A stretch of 64,000 nt of DNA. Origin: Peptoclostridium acidaminophilum DSM 3953 (GTDB lineage: Bacteria > Bacillota > Clostridia > Peptostreptococcales > Peptostreptococcaceae). Location: NCBI RefSeq assembly GCF_000597865.1, contig NZ_CP007452.1, positions 62,001 through 126,000 of the forward strand, read 5' to 3'. Both the position numbers and the translations under genes were made by a program. This document shows, one piece after another, positions 48,169 to 58,058 of this stretch (position 1 is its first letter; each line of letters starts with the position of its first letter). The notes beneath the pieces were generated by a model, which was not told the DNA's origin, did no database searches, and saw only the letters and a list, made by a program, of their open reading frames with translations.

Positions 48169-49275
48169 TTGATAGGAAGGATAATAAGGGGGCTTGCGGC
48201 GCTTATAGGTATAACTGTGGGAGTTGCCTTGTATTTTTACATTGTGAAATTTTTTCCTGCACTCATACAAGATTCGCAAATATATAAGATGCTTGGAGCG
48301 GCAATTTCAGGCGTTATAATGGGAATTATATTTTTCGTGGTATCTCCATGGCTCATAAAAGAGGGCAAGGACATGGCAAACTGGATTGAGGCGGAAATGT
48401 CAAAGCTTCCTCCAATGGAGATAATAATAGGCTCAATAGGACTTATAATAGGGCTTCTGATAGCGTACCTTGTAAGCCAGTTGCTTATCCAAATATCAGT
48501 GCCGGTGATAGGATCGACGCTCGCCGCGGCGGTATACATTTTCATGGGATATGTGGGCATGAACCTTGGACGAAGAATGGTTAACAAGAACAAGGAGGAG
48601 CTTTTCAACCTGGCTGGGGTGATAAGCAAGCTCAGCGCCAAGGAAAAGGAGGCAAAGGATAAGGAAAAACAGGCATCCGGAGCCACTCCTAAAATACTCG
48701 ACACAAGCGTCATAATAGACGGAAGGATACTCGATATTTGCAAGACTGGATTTATAGAAGGCAAGCTCATAGTTCCGGTATGCGTTCTAGAGGAGCTAAG
48801 GCATATTGCCGATTCTTCGGATGATCTAAAGCGTGTAAGAGGCAGAAGAGGACTTGACATACTAAACAGCCTTCAAAAGGAGACTGACGTCGAGGTTGAG
48901 ATATTCGAAAAGGATTTTGAGGATTCAATGGAGGTTGACAGCAGGCTGCTCAAGGTTACAGAACTCCTTGGAGGCAAGGTGCTGACAAACGACTACAACC
49001 TCAACAAGGTGGCGCAGTTCCAGGGCGTAAAGGTGCTCAACATCAACGAGCTGGCAAATGCGGTTAAGCCTGTGGCGATCCCGGGAGAGCAAATGACTGT
49101 CCAGATTGTAAAGGAAGGCAAGGAATCTGGTCAGGGAGTGGCATATCTTGACGATGGCACCATGATAGTAGTAGAGGGCGGCAAAAGATACATGTCAAAG
49201 ACGATTGTGGTAATTGTAACTTCGGTGTTGCAGACTGCAGCGGGAAGAATGATATTTGCAAGGCCAAATGAATAA
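48169..49275 (+). CDS. PIN/TRAM-domain membrane protein (YacL-like)
   Basis: 368 residues with three parts. The N-terminal roughly 130 residues hold about four hydrophobic spans. Residues around 175-300 are a PIN nuclease-like domain (KILDTSVIIDGRILDI with the first metal aspartate, CVLEELRHIADSSDDLKRVR, GRRGLDILN, VLTNDYNLNKVA). The C-terminal TRAM domain is GEQMTVQIVKEGKESGQGVAY. This is the conserved YacL architecture; the role is probably RNA-related at the membrane but undefined. Start TTG 48169 is behind AGGGAGGTG. In many Firmicutes yacL lies between disA and ispD, matching this order. Confidence 0.88.
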   Translation: MIGRIIRGLAALIGITVGVALYFYIVKFFPALIQDSQIYKMLGAAISGVIMGIIFFVVSPWLIKEGKDMANWIEAEMSKLPPMEIIIGSIGLIIGLLIAYLVSQLLIQISVPVIGSTLAAAVYIFMGYVGMNLGRRMVNKNKEELFNLAGVISKLSAKEKEAKDKEKQASGATPKILDTSVIIDGRILDICKTGFIEGKLIVPVCVLEELRHIADSSDDLKRVRGRRGLDILNSLQKETDVEVEIFEKDFEDSMEVDSRLLKVTELLGGKVLTNDYNLNKVAQFQGVKVLNINELANAVKPVAIPGEQMTVQIVKEGKESGQGVAYLDDGTMIVVEGGKRYMSKTIVVIVTSVLQTAAGRMIFARPNE

Positions 49276-49288
49276 TGAGATTTTGGAG

Positions 49289-49315
49289 GCACGTCATATA
49301 GACGTGCTTTTTTTG
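49289..49315 (+). terminator. terminator after the PIN/TRAM gene
   Basis: GCACGTC-ATATA-GACGTGC followed by seven or more T. Confidence 0.9.
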
Positions 49316-49408
49316 TCTGATAGCCAGCAATAAATTGTTTCCTTGAAGTTAAACTAATGTATAAATAATGTAAGCGGCTTATTTCAATTACAGAGAAGAG
49401 GTGGGCAA

Positions 49409-50494
49409 ATGGACAAGCGACACTTGAATAAAAAGGAATACGACCTCATAGAGAAAGAAGTGGGTTATTACGCTGAAAATGGCATTATAAACAATGCGCA
49501 AAGAGAAGAGATAATCTCGCTCTACAGCATAGGGAGGGATTTGAACTTTGTAAGGATACTTGTGACAGTGGGCTCTATACTCATAGGCTTGGGATTCCTG
49601 TCTTTCGTTGCAAGCAACTGGAAGAGGCTTGACGAATTCATGAAGTTTGCCATAATGTTTGGCGCATTCATGGCGTCAATGGGGGCTGCATACAAGCTTG
49701 AAGAAAACCACTTCAGAATAGGAAGGAGCATAATATACATTTCGGCGCTCGTATACGGTGCGGGGATATTCCTTGTAGGGCAGACATTCAACCTTGGGGG
49801 ACATTTCACGAGTGCATTCCTAATGTGGGGTATAGGGATACTGCCAATGGCGGTGCTTTTTTCAGACAAGCTGCTTTTCATATTTTCGCACATACTCTTT
49901 ATTGTATATCTGAATGGACTTTATGGATACTATACGTTTCCGTATCTGATGGTGCTTATATTACCTTTGCTCTATTACCTGGACAGATATTTGGGCAATT
50001 CAAAAATCGGAACATTCTTTACAAATGTGCTCCTGATAAACTCCATTATAACTATGGGGTATAAATTCAATTTTGAAGGTGTATATACAGGTATTTTAGT
50101 GTTTGCGGCGGGTGCAGCCATGTACCTTTTCTGCAAAAGAGACTACAATCCCGGCGTATTCAGGGTATCAGGCCTTATAACAATGGGGCTTTCGGGTATA
50201 TTCCTGACGTACAAGGAGGTATGGCAGGAGCTTTCATATGTTGGCAGACCTGAAGAGTTAGCCATTGCAATAGGCATAATGCTTATACTGGCATTTTTGT
50301 GGCTGACATCAAAGGGCAATATAACGGCGCTTGTGTTTGTCTGTTTGATAATACTGCGATACTATTTTGATGCACTCTACGATTTCATGCCCAAGTCACT
50401 TTTCTTCACAGGCGGAGGGCTCATACTCATTGGCTTTGGATATTATTTTGAAAGAATGAGAAGGAGAGATGCAGAAAATGGACAGAATGAGTAA
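49409..50494 (+). CDS. DUF2157-type multispan membrane protein
   Basis: 361 residues. A soluble N-terminal segment (LNKKEYDLIEKEVGYYAENG, roughly residues 1-45) precedes about ten hydrophobic spans, the first being ILVTVGSILIGLGFLSFVAS. The N-terminal helix and first spans are the DUF2157 pattern. The protein ends in a basic tail (YYFERMRRRDAENG). Function unknown. AGAGGTGGG lies before ATG 49409. It overlaps the following GDYxxLxY gene, a common pairing for this family. Confidence 0.8.
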   Translation: MDKRHLNKKEYDLIEKEVGYYAENGIINNAQREEIISLYSIGRDLNFVRILVTVGSILIGLGFLSFVASNWKRLDEFMKFAIMFGAFMASMGAAYKLEENHFRIGRSIIYISALVYGAGIFLVGQTFNLGGHFTSAFLMWGIGILPMAVLFSDKLLFIFSHILFIVYLNGLYGYYTFPYLMVLILPLLYYLDRYLGNSKIGTFFTNVLLINSIITMGYKFNFEGVYTGILVFAAGAAMYLFCKRDYNPGVFRVSGLITMGLSGIFLTYKEVWQELSYVGRPEELAIAIGIMLILAFLWLTSKGNITALVFVCLIILRYYFDALYDFMPKSLFFTGGGLILIGFGYYFERMRRRDAENGQNE

Positions 50495-51119
50495 AAACAA
50501 AAGATACCTGCTTGCAGCAGCCGTGCCGATAATAATTCTGCTCTGCATGCTAGCGGTCCCTCTTTCGGTAAGGTTCATGGGAACGGATATTCTCGTCGAA
50601 ACGGAGCCATACGATCCAAGGGACATATTCATGGGCGATTATGTATATCTGAGCTACAAGATATCACAGGTAGATATAGATAAATTTCCGGAAGAGCTTA
50701 TCAGGGAAAAAGACGTTAAAAAGCTGGAAAAATTCAGGGGGCATCCAATATATGTGCTGCTCAAAAAGGACGGAAAATTCCATGTGGTAGACAAGGTGCT
50801 GCTCGAGAAGCCCAGTGAAGGAATATATCTAAGAAGCAGGCTCGAGGACATGTATGTTTTCATATATAGGGCTGAAAATCTCGACAGGCTTGGGCGCATT
50901 CCACAGTATACAACAAAGGAAGAATTGGATTATTATACCAAGGTATATCTTGATTACAATATGGAAAGATACTATGTATCTGAAAACACCGGCAAGAAGC
51001 TGGAAGCCATGTCAAGAGCGGGAGCGCTTGTGGCAAGGGTAAAGGTATACAAGGGATATCATCTGCTGGAAGAACTATTCCCTGAAGAGACAATGAACGG
51101 AGCAGCCGTGCAGTATTGA
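50478..51119 (+). CDS. GDYxxLxY-domain membrane-anchored protein
   Basis: 213 residues from ATG 50478 (MDRMSKNKRYLL). One N-terminal membrane anchor (AAAVPIIILLCMLAVPLSV) is followed by an extracytoplasmic domain starting with the name motif in YDPRDIFMGDYVYLSYKI. The rest is beta-rich with basic strands. An ATG at 50469 is only two bases from the AAGGAG site, so 50478 is preferred, with some doubt. Overlap with the DUF2157 gene by 17 bases implies coupled production. Function unknown; the two probably form a membrane complex. Confidence 0.78.
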   Translation: MDRMSKNKRYLLAAAVPIIILLCMLAVPLSVRFMGTDILVETEPYDPRDIFMGDYVYLSYKISQVDIDKFPEELIREKDVKKLEKFRGHPIYVLLKKDGKFHVVDKVLLEKPSEGIYLRSRLEDMYVFIYRAENLDRLGRIPQYTTKEELDYYTKVYLDYNMERYYVSENTGKKLEAMSRAGALVARVKVYKGYHLLEELFPEETMNGAAVQY

Positions 51120-51197
51120 CAGTTAGATGGTATAATTAAATACTGTGCAGAAAAATGTGATTTGCAAATGAAATTTCAGGTGGAGGTTTTATAAAAG

Positions 51198-51800
51198 ATG
51201 GAGTTATTGGCAATTGTAATATCATTGGCGCTTTCGTTCATACTGGGTTCGATACCCAGCGGCTATTTGATAGTGAAAAAATTCAAGGGAATCGACATAA
51301 GAAAGGTGGGCAGCGGCAACATAGGCTCTACAAATGTAAAGCGGGGTGCCGGAAAAGGCTTCTCGATTGCAACACAGGCCGCCGATGTTATCAAGGGCGC
51401 CGTTGCCGTTCTTGTGGCCATGGGGTTTTACAAATTTTTCGATATAGGCATGGACAGGAATTTTTTCCTGGCTATGAATGCGTTCGTGGCAATACTAGGG
51501 CATGACTACACGCCTTTTTTGGGATTCAACGGAGGCAAAGGCGTGAACACTACTTTGGGCGCATTCGTGCTCATTGAGCCGATAGCGGTGTTTACGGGGG
51601 TTGCACTATACTTTGTGCTTGCCAAGGTTACAAAGATAGTTTCAATCCGTTCGATGAGCCTTGGAGTAACACTGTTTCTAGTTACTTTAATAAAGGGTAG
51701 TCCTTTCGGAAACGTAATATTCACTCTGCTTGCGGCGTTGCTTATGCTCTACAGGCATGAGGAAAATATAAAAAGACTTATTCGTGGAGAGGAAAAGTAG
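51198..51800 (+). CDS. plsY: acyl-phosphate:glycerol-3-phosphate acyltransferase PlsY
   Basis: First acylation step of phospholipid synthesis, using acyl-phosphate. 200 residues with about five spans. The three motifs are visible: GSIPSGYLIVKKFKGIDIR, VGSGNIGSTNVKRGAGK, and GHDYTPFLGFNGGKGVNTT. Start ATG 51198 is behind GGTGGAGG. An extended -10 (TGGTATAAT) around 51127-51135 could drive it, though no good -35 is in register. plsX is not adjacent. Confidence 0.94.
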   Translation: MELLAIVISLALSFILGSIPSGYLIVKKFKGIDIRKVGSGNIGSTNVKRGAGKGFSIATQAADVIKGAVAVLVAMGFYKFFDIGMDRNFFLAMNAFVAILGHDYTPFLGFNGGKGVNTTLGAFVLIEPIAVFTGVALYFVLAKVTKIVSIRSMSLGVTLFLVTLIKGSPFGNVIFTLLAALLMLYRHEENIKRLIRGEEK

Positions 51801-51816
51801 TGGGAGTGATTAAGCC

Positions 51817-52497
51817 GTGAACAGTGTTGTGATTGTAGGTGCGGGCAAGGGAAAGAGAATGAAAAGCGACATCAACAAGGTCTATCTGAGAGTCGCCGGC
51901 AAGCCCGTGCTGCAGCTTACCATAGAAAAATTCATGTCAATGGACGAGATAGACGAGCTTGTCGTTGTAATATCAAGAGACGACGAGGAAATCTTTGGAG
52001 AAATGCAAAGAAGCATTTATATTTCAAAGCCCCTCAAGATTGCATATGGCGGGGCTGAGAGACGGGATTCTGTATACAACGGCCTGAGACTAGTCGACAC
52101 TGCATGTGATGTAGTGTTGATACACGACGCGGCAAGGCCGCTTGTAGATAAGGCGGACGCAATAAAGAGCATAGAGTGCGCACGGGAAAATGGAGCATGC
52201 GCACTTGCCGTGCGAGTCAAGGATACCGTAAAGATAGCAGACGATGAGGGCTTTGTGGAGTCAACTCCTGAGCGTGATAAACTGTGGGCCGTGCAGACGC
52301 CACAGACCTTCAAATACAAGCTCATAATGGAAGCATATAGAAGGTCCATTGAAGAAGGTCTGATGGCAACGGACGATTGCATGATGGCCGAAAGCGCAGG
52401 CTTTAGGGTGAAGCTTGTAGAAGGCTCGTATGAAAACATAAAGATTACAACGCCAGAGGACATGCTTTTTGCAAAAGAGATACTAAAGAGGATGTGA
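51817..52497 (+). CDS. ispD: 2-C-methyl-D-erythritol 4-phosphate cytidylyltransferase
   Basis: MEP (non-mevalonate) isoprenoid pathway: CTP plus MEP gives CDP-ME. 226 residues. The nucleotide loop is [20 protein letters not shown], with the conserved lysine. HDAARPLV, the catalytic-site arginine context [22 protein letters not shown] and ATDDCMMAE are typical. Start GTG 51817 is behind GGGAGTGA. ispF begins four bases after its stop, so CDP-ME is passed on in the same operon (IspE is elsewhere). Confidence 0.95.
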   Translation: MNSVVIVGAGKGKRMKSDINKVYLRVAGKPVLQLTIEKFMSMDEIDELVVVISRDDEEIFGEMQRSIYISKPLKIAYGGAERRDSVYNGLRLVDTACDVVLIHDAARPLVDKADAIKSIECARENGACALAVRVKDTVKIADDEGFVESTPERDKLWAVQTPQTFKYKLIMEAYRRSIEEGLMATDDCMMAESAGFRVKLVEGSYENIKITTPEDMLFAKEILKRM

Positions 52498-52501
52498 TTT
52501 T

Positions 52502-52981
52502 GTGAGAGTAGGCATAGGCTATGATGTGCACGTACTTACGGAGGGAAGAAAGCTGATAATCGGTGGCGAGGAGATAGAGTTTGAAAAAGGCCTGCTCGGC
52601 CATTCAGATGCGGATGTGCTTGTGCACGCTATAATAGACGCATTGCTTGGCGCGGCGGCTCTTGGCGATATAGGAAGCCACTTTCCCGATTCAGACATGG
52701 CGTACAAGGGCATAAGCAGCATGGAGCTGCTAAGGCATGTTGCGCGCACCATAGAGGGCAGTGGCTACAGTGTGCAGAATGTAGATTCAACCGTTATAGC
52801 TCAAAGGCCAAAGCTAAGGCCGTATATAGACAGCATGAGAAAAAACATTGCAGCCGCGCTTTCGATAGATATCGGCAGAGTGAGCGTCAAGGCCACCACC
52901 TCAGAGGGTCTTGGTTTTGAAGGCAGGCAGGAGGGCATATCGGCACAGGCGGTGGCGCTGTTGACACACAGGGGTATTTAG
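52502..52981 (+). CDS. ispF: 2-C-methyl-D-erythritol 2,4-cyclodiphosphate synthase
   Basis: Cyclises CDP-ME 2-phosphate to MEcPP. 159 residues, a normal length. The zinc ligands are in [11 protein letters not shown] (D and H) and the later [31 protein letters not shown] and [17 protein letters not shown] complete the signature. Start GTG 52502 directly follows ispD. The last bases of the gene hold the -35 of the promoter for the downstream T-box, so the two transcription units overlap. Confidence 0.96.
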   Translation: MRVGIGYDVHVLTEGRKLIIGGEEIEFEKGLLGHSDADVLVHAIIDALLGAAALGDIGSHFPDSDMAYKGISSMELLRHVARTIEGSGYSVQNVDSTVIAQRPKLRPYIDSMRKNIAAALSIDIGRVSVKATTSEGLGFEGRQEGISAQAVALLTHRGI

Positions 52982-52989
52982 TGTATAAT
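52961..52989 (+). promoter_or_regulatory. promoter of the T-box/proS unit inside the ispF 3' end
   Basis: TTGACA (52961-52966), 17 bases, TATAAT (52984-52989): a full consensus promoter, with its -35 inside the coding end of ispF. Confidence 0.88.
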
Positions 52990-52995
52990 TAAGCA

Positions 52996-53207
52996 GCGAA
53001 ATATCAAAAGCATTGAAGGGGAACAGTAAAAAGGCAGAGCTTTAAAGAGAGGAGGCCGCATGGTGAAAGGCTTTCAGGAGTGCTCCTTTTGAACCCGCCC
53101 CGGAGCTGGATTGCTGAAAATAAGTAGGCAATTCCGTGGAAGACGCGTTAAGTCGAAAAAGAGGGTGCAGAAGCAGCTGCGCCAATTAGAGTGGTACCGC
53201 GAACCGG
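52996..53207 (+). ncRNA. T-box leader for proS
   Basis: The invariant T-box sequence is at 53189-53201 (GAGTGGTACCGCG). Upstream, 53000-53130 can form the long stem I with the AGAGAGGAGG bulge region. The likely specifier loop is around 53091-53098 (GAACCC), giving a proline codon CCC. Uncharged tRNA-Pro should stabilise the antiterminator and switch on proS. The specifier assignment is by eye; proS downstream supports proline. Confidence 0.9.
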
Positions 53208-53247
53208 GCTGTTCGTCTCTATTTATTTTTGAGATGGGCAGCTTTTA
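53208..53247 (+). terminator. T-box terminator
   Basis: GCTGTTCGTCTC (53208-53219) pairs fully, using wobbles, with GAGATGGGCAGC (53231-53242), then TTTTA. It is mutually exclusive with the antiterminator formed by the T-box bulge. Confidence 0.85.
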
Positions 53248-53308
53248 TTATGCCCATAAATCAACTGAACGGTCTGAAAACCAGATATTTTTTTGAGGAG
53301 GAGTATAT

Positions 53309-54757
53309 ATGAGCAAGAAGAATGAAAAGCAGTTTGTTGAAGACATAACACCTATGGAGGTGGATTTTCCAAGGTGGTATACGGACGTTATAACAAAGAC
53401 AGACCTTGTGGACTATTCACCGGTGAAGGGCTTCATGGTTATAAAGCCTTACGGCTATGCGCTTTGGGAAGGAATACAGCAGTATGCAGACAGAAGATTC
53501 AAAGAGACAGGGCACAAGAATTGCTACTTCCCGCTGCTTATACCTGAGAGCCTTTTGAAGAAGGAAGAGGAGCACGTTGAAGGTTTTGCTCCAGAGGTGG
53601 CCTGGGTTACTCACGGAGGAGAAGAGGAGCTTGCTGAAAGGCTTTGCGTAAGGCCTACGTCAGAGACTATAATATGCCATATGTATGCCAAATGGCTCAA
53701 CTCATACAGAGATCTGCCATACCTGTACAATCAGTGGTGCTCTGTCGTCAGATGGGAAAAGAGCACAAGGCCGTTCCTTAGAACCTCTGAATTCCTCTGG
53801 CAGGAAGGCCACACGCTTCATGAGACATATGAAGAGGCCCAGCAGGAAACGCTTCAGATGCTCGGAATATACAAGGAGCTTTGCGAGGAACTCCTGGCAA
53901 TACCTGTCGTATGCGGAAGAAAAAGCGACAAGGAGAAGTTCGCAGGAGCCGAGGCGACATATACAATAGAGGCTCTTATGCATGACGGAAAGGCGCTTCA
54001 GTCGGGAACGAGCCATTTCCTTGGACAGCATTTCTCGAAGGCGTTTGAAATACAGTATTCAGACAGGGACGGCAATCTGGCCAATCCATACCATACGTCA
54101 TGGGGAATATCAACAAGGCTAATAGGCGGAGTCATAATGGTTCACGGTGACAACAGGGGACTTGTGCTGCCTCCGAGGCTGGCGCCTATACAGGTCGTTA
54201 TAGTGCCAATAGCTGCTCACAAGGGCAATGTAATGGAGACTGTAGACCGCGTGTTTGACGAGCTCAAGGCCGCGGGAATAAGGGTGGAAGTCGATGACAG
54301 GCCTAACTACAGCCCTGGTTGGAAGTTCAACGAGTGGGAAATGAAGGGTGTGCCTGTAAGGCTTGAGATAGGGCCTAAGGACATAGAAAAGGGTCAGGCG
54401 ACAGTGTGCAGAAGGGACAACCTGGAAAAGAGCCAGCTTGAGCTTGAGAACATAACAGAGAGTATAAAGTCGTTGCTTGATAATGTGCATGAGAGCATGC
54501 TGGCAAATGCCCTGAAAATGAGGGAAGAAAAGACAAGCGTGGCAAGCGACATGGAGGAACTCAAGAAGGTGCTTGAAGAAAAGCCGGGTTTTGTAAAAGC
54601 CATGTGGTGCGGAGACAGGGCCTGCGAGGACAAGATAAAAGAAGAGACGGGAGCCACAATAAGGTGCATGCCTTTCGAGCAGGAACAACTATCCGACAGA
54701 TGCATATGCTGCGGAGAAAAAGCTGATAAAATGGTGTACCTGGCAAAGGCGTATTAA
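53309..54757 (+). CDS. proS: prolyl-tRNA synthetase, archaeal/eukaryotic-like type
   Basis: Charges tRNA-Pro. 482 residues. This is the short class without the bacterial editing insertion: motif 2 [15 protein letters not shown] is followed directly by [13 protein letters not shown] and HFLGQHF, with motif 3 [16 protein letters not shown]. The C-terminal zinc-like domain is present ([20 protein letters not shown]). GAGGAGG precedes ATG 53309. It is controlled by the T-box upstream. ProRS enzymes misactivate alanine and cysteine, and this form has no cis editing domain, so a trans factor is expected; see the next gene. Confidence 0.95.
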   Translation: MSKKNEKQFVEDITPMEVDFPRWYTDVITKTDLVDYSPVKGFMVIKPYGYALWEGIQQYADRRFKETGHKNCYFPLLIPESLLKKEEEHVEGFAPEVAWVTHGGEEELAERLCVRPTSETIICHMYAKWLNSYRDLPYLYNQWCSVVRWEKSTRPFLRTSEFLWQEGHTLHETYEEAQQETLQMLGIYKELCEELLAIPVVCGRKSDKEKFAGAEATYTIEALMHDGKALQSGTSHFLGQHFSKAFEIQYSDRDGNLANPYHTSWGISTRLIGGVIMVHGDNRGLVLPPRLAPIQVVIVPIAAHKGNVMETVDRVFDELKAAGIRVEVDDRPNYSPGWKFNEWEMKGVPVRLEIGPKDIEKGQATVCRRDNLEKSQLELENITESIKSLLDNVHESMLANALKMREEKTSVASDMEELKKVLEEKPGFVKAMWCGDRACEDKIKEETGATIRCMPFEQEQLSDRCICCGEKADKMVYLAKAY

Positions 54758-54809
54758 AAGACAATCACGGGCGGCGATGGGAGCCCATATGACCAAGAGG
54801 AGTGATTTT

Positions 54810-56348
54810 ATGAAGCTGGGTAGCTTTTACACAAAGACATACAAGAGCATGCCTTACGACATTCAGTTTCAGTCGTCGCACCTGCTATACAGAAGCGGAC
54901 TTGTAAAGCTATCGGATGATGGGAGCATGTGCTATTCTCCTATGGGCGCATTATATGCAAAAAAACTTGAGCATTCAATACGGGAGCGGCTGCGCGGCTT
55001 CATGGAGTTTGGACTGGCAGGAGGAGAAAAGGAATGTCTTGCCATGTACCACCAGGAGCTAAAATCGTACAAGCAGCTGCCGCTTAAGCTGTTTCATGCA
55101 ACTACTTTTGAAAATGATGACTACAAGCTCAAGGAAGGCCTGTTCAACCCAAGGCTGTTTACGAATTTTGTATTCACTGCATTTGCAGGCGAGCAGGCGG
55201 CAGCAGAGATAGGCAAGGAACTTGCCGATGCTCTGCAGGGGCTGTTTGGCGAAGTGGGGCTTGAGCTGCAGCTGCTGGATTCAGATGGAATGACAAGCCT
55301 TGTATGGAAATCGGAGTTGCCGCTTAAGCAGTTTTTAAAGTGCAATAGTTGCGGCTTTGGCGGCGATGCCCGGCATATTAAATCCGGGGCGCACAAGGCT
55401 AAGGAGAGCGAAGAACTGCTGGGATCCGAGCTTGTACACACGCCTTCGGTTGGAAGTATTGCGCAGCTTGAGGAGTTCTTCGGGGCCTCGGCAACAGGCT
55501 TTATAAAGACGCTTATATTTGAGGCCGGAGAAAAGACGGTAGCCGTGCTTCTTAGGGGCGACAGGAACATAAGCATAGGGCTGCTTGCCAAGCATCTGGG
55601 AATAGATCCGATGGAAATCAAAATGGCAAGCGAAGACAAGGTGATGGAGGCTACGGGAGCCAGCGTGGGATTTGCCGGGCCTATAGGGCTAAGGGCTGAC
55701 ATGTTGCTTTGCGATGAAGAGGTCATCCATCTTAAAAATGCCGTGTGCGGAGCCAACAGGACCGACTATCACATAAAGAATGTCACATTCGGCAGGGATT
55801 TCAAGCCGGATGCCGTGGGCGCATTTAAAGAGGCGAGGCCGGGCGATCTATGCCTTTATGACGATGGAACACTCGAAGCTTTAAACGGCATCGAGATAGC
55901 AAGCATAGAAATAAAGGAGCTTGGGAGCGCATATCTTGATGAGAATTCGAAGGAGAAAAGGCTCTGGAGCGTAAGCGCCAGGGTATGCATGGAAAGGCTG
56001 ATCTCGGCCATAGCCGAAGAGAATATGGACGAGTCTGGGGGAATGGTATGGCCGGTGGCATGCGCGCCGTTTGAATACTATGTAATAGCGGGCAATGTCA
56101 AAAAGCCTGAGGAGCTCCAGCTTGCAGAGGCCGCGTACAATCGCATTCTAGAAAGAGGCAGGAGCGCAGTGCTTGACGACCGAAGCGAGCGCATAGGCTC
56201 CAAGTTCATAGACTGCGAGCTGTTGGGAGTAAGAGGCGTAGTCGTTGCAGGAAAGCTTGCAAGCCAGGGCATGGTCGAGGTCAGGGACAGGAAGAGCGGC
56301 TCTACATGTGAAGCATCGATAGAGGAGCTTGCGGATAATCTATATTAG
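54810..56348 (+). CDS. catalytically degenerate bacterial-type ProRS paralogue with an editing-like domain
   Basis: 512 residues from ATG 54810 (MKLGSFYTKTYKSMPYDIQF), behind AGAGGAGTGA; an ATG at 54777 has no ribosome-binding site. The whole chain follows bacterial ProRS, but the synthetase motifs are worn out. Where motif 2 should be there is GLFNPRLFTNFVFTAFAGEQ, and motif 3's GIGVSR is replaced by WSVSARVCMERLISAIAEEN. In contrast the YbaK-like insertion is well kept: GFIKTLIFEA with the family's key lysine, VLLRGDRNISIGLLAKHLG, GASVGFAGPIGL, GANRTDYHIKNVTFGRDF. The C-terminal anticodon-binding-like domain is present. Likely role (inference): trans-editing of mischarged tRNA-Pro for the neighbouring insertion-less ProRS. 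Confidence 0.75.
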   Translation: MKLGSFYTKTYKSMPYDIQFQSSHLLYRSGLVKLSDDGSMCYSPMGALYAKKLEHSIRERLRGFMEFGLAGGEKECLAMYHQELKSYKQLPLKLFHATTFENDDYKLKEGLFNPRLFTNFVFTAFAGEQAAAEIGKELADALQGLFGEVGLELQLLDSDGMTSLVWKSELPLKQFLKCNSCGFGGDARHIKSGAHKAKESEELLGSELVHTPSVGSIAQLEEFFGASATGFIKTLIFEAGEKTVAVLLRGDRNISIGLLAKHLGIDPMEIKMASEDKVMEATGASVGFAGPIGLRADMLLCDEEVIHLKNAVCGANRTDYHIKNVTFGRDFKPDAVGAFKEARPGDLCLYDDGTLEALNGIEIASIEIKELGSAYLDENSKEKRLWSVSARVCMERLISAIAEENMDESGGMVWPVACAPFEYYVIAGNVKKPEELQLAEAAYNRILERGRSAVLDDRSERIGSKFIDCELLGVRGVVVAGKLASQGMVEVRDRKSGSTCEASIEELADNLY

Positions 56349-56361
56349 CAGAGCTTTTGGA

Positions 56362-56390
56362 TTGAATTGCAGGTGCATTTATAATATATT
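56362..56390 (+). promoter_or_regulatory. candidate gltX promoter
   Basis: TTGAAT (56362-56367), 17 bases, TATATT (56385-56390), 48 bases before the gltX start. Near-consensus only. Confidence 0.4.
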
Positions 56391-56438
56391 TGATATGAAA
56401 AATATGAAAATTCCATATGGATTTTAGGAGGATAAAGA

Positions 56439-57914
56439 ATGAGTGTTAGAGTTAGATTTGCGCCAAGTCCCACGGGATTTGTACACATAGGAAGCCTCAG
56501 AACGGCCCTTTACAACTACCTGTTCGCAAAAAAGCACGGCGGAGAGTATATACTGAGGGTTGAGGATACAGACAGGACTAGGTATGTCGAGGGAGCCATA
56601 GAAGGCATGCTAAGCGCCATGAAATGGGCCGGCATAGAGCATGACGAAGGAGTTTGCCTTGACGAGAACGGGAAATTATCTCAAAAGGGTGAATACGGAC
56701 CTTATATGCAGTCGCAGAGGCTGGACATATACAAAAAATACGTGGATGAGCTTCTTGACAAAGGGCATGCATACTACTGCTTCTGCTCCAAGGATAGACT
56801 TGACACGTTAAGAGAGATACAAAGGGCTGAAGGCAAGATTCCAAGATATGACGGATATTGCAGAGGACTCTCCCGGGAGGAGGCTGAAAAGAGGATAGCC
56901 GCAGGCGAGGACTATGTCATAAGGCTAAAATTCCCTGCCAACCATGAAATAGTGTTCGATGACATGGTAAGGGGCAAAGTGAGCATGAATACTGCAGACC
57001 TCGACGACCAGGTGCTTATAAAAAGCGACGGCTTCCCTACATACCACTTTGCTGTGGTTGTAGATGACCATCTCATGAAGATAACGCACGTAATAAGAGG
57101 GGAAGAGTGGATAGCGTCAACACCTAAGCACGTATACATGTATGAGGTGTTTGGATGGGAGGCGCCTACTTTCGTGCACCTTCCAAACATTCTAAACTCA
57201 GAAAAGAAAAAGCTCAGCAAGAGACAGGGCGATGTTGCGGTAGAAGACTTTGAAAACAAAGGCTACCTGCCTCAAGGTCTTGTAAACTATATTGCGCTTG
57301 TTGGATGGTCGCCTGAAGACAACAGGGAGATTTTCTCAATGCAGGAGCTCATAGATTCATTCTCGGTTGAAAGGGTTTCGCGAAGCGGCGGAGTGTTCGA
57401 CACAAACAAGCTCAACTGGATAAACCAGCACTACATGAAGGAAGCAGATGACGAATATCTGGCTGACTTGGCAGTGTCTTTCATTGAGGATTCAGGCGTG
57501 CTCAAGGGAGAAGAGCTTGACAGGTACAAGCTCGTGAAGATGATGGCGATTGTGAAGGAAGGACTTCAATATATGGCACAACTTCCTGAAAAAATTTCAA
57601 TATTCTTTGGAGATGACGTAAAGCCTGAAGGAGAAGAGGTTCTGGAGTTCTTAAAGCTAGAACACATGCCGACGCTACTCGGAGCGCTTGAAGAAAAGAT
57701 TAAAGCGGCCGATGAAGTTAGCAGCGATTTTGTAAGCGCCATGTTCAAGCAGATTCAAAAGGAATACGGCATAAAGGGCAAGAATCTTTTCATGGGCACA
57801 AGAGTCGTGCTTACCGGACAGATGCATGGACCGGAGATTCCTCACGTTGTAGAGATACTTGGCAAGGAGAGGGTTTTGAAAAGAATAGGGTACGTAAAGC
57901 AAAATCTTATATAA
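56439..57914 (+). CDS. gltX: glutamyl-tRNA synthetase
   Basis: Charges tRNA-Glu (and, in bacteria lacking GlnRS, tRNA-Gln). 491 residues. Class I signatures: [20 protein letters not shown] (HIGH-like HIGS) and [15 protein letters not shown] (KMSKS-like). C-terminal helical anticodon-binding domain. AGGAGG lies before ATG 56439. It is followed by a weak terminator and cysS, the usual Firmicutes order minus cysE. Confidence 0.97.
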   Translation: MSVRVRFAPSPTGFVHIGSLRTALYNYLFAKKHGGEYILRVEDTDRTRYVEGAIEGMLSAMKWAGIEHDEGVCLDENGKLSQKGEYGPYMQSQRLDIYKKYVDELLDKGHAYYCFCSKDRLDTLREIQRAEGKIPRYDGYCRGLSREEAEKRIAAGEDYVIRLKFPANHEIVFDDMVRGKVSMNTADLDDQVLIKSDGFPTYHFAVVVDDHLMKITHVIRGEEWIASTPKHVYMYEVFGWEAPTFVHLPNILNSEKKKLSKRQGDVAVEDFENKGYLPQGLVNYIALVGWSPEDNREIFSMQELIDSFSVERVSRSGGVFDTNKLNWINQHYMKEADDEYLADLAVSFIEDSGVLKGEELDRYKLVKMMAIVKEGLQYMAQLPEKISIFFGDDVKPEGEEVLEFLKLEHMPTLLGALEEKIKAADEVSSDFVSAMFKQIQKEYGIKGKNLFMGTRVVLTGQMHGPEIPHVVEILGKERVLKRIGYVKQNLI

Positions 57915-57921
57915 ATAATAG

Positions 57922-57956
57922 GCCTCCTGGGTATTTGAGCACTAGGGGGCTTTCTT
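57922..57956 (+). terminator. terminator after gltX
   Basis: GCCTCCTGG pairs with CTAGGGGGC (two wobbles), followed by TTTCTT. Moderate strength. Confidence 0.6.
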
Positions 57957-58058
57957 CATGTAAATATGTAAATCTGTAGAAAAAAAAATAAAAAGGATGT
58001 AAAATGATGTTATATGATTCAAAGCTGTCTTGCGAATATAAAAAGAGGTGATTAGCAT

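Noticed and set aside
51120-51135. TTGACA...TATAAT as a plsY promoter
   Set aside because: The spacing is only nine bases, incompatible with sigma-A; at best the extended -10 alone is meaningful.
53111-53296. ORF of 61 codons between ispF and proS
   Set aside because: It runs straight through the T-box core and terminator hairpin, has no ribosome-binding site and is explained by the RNA leader.
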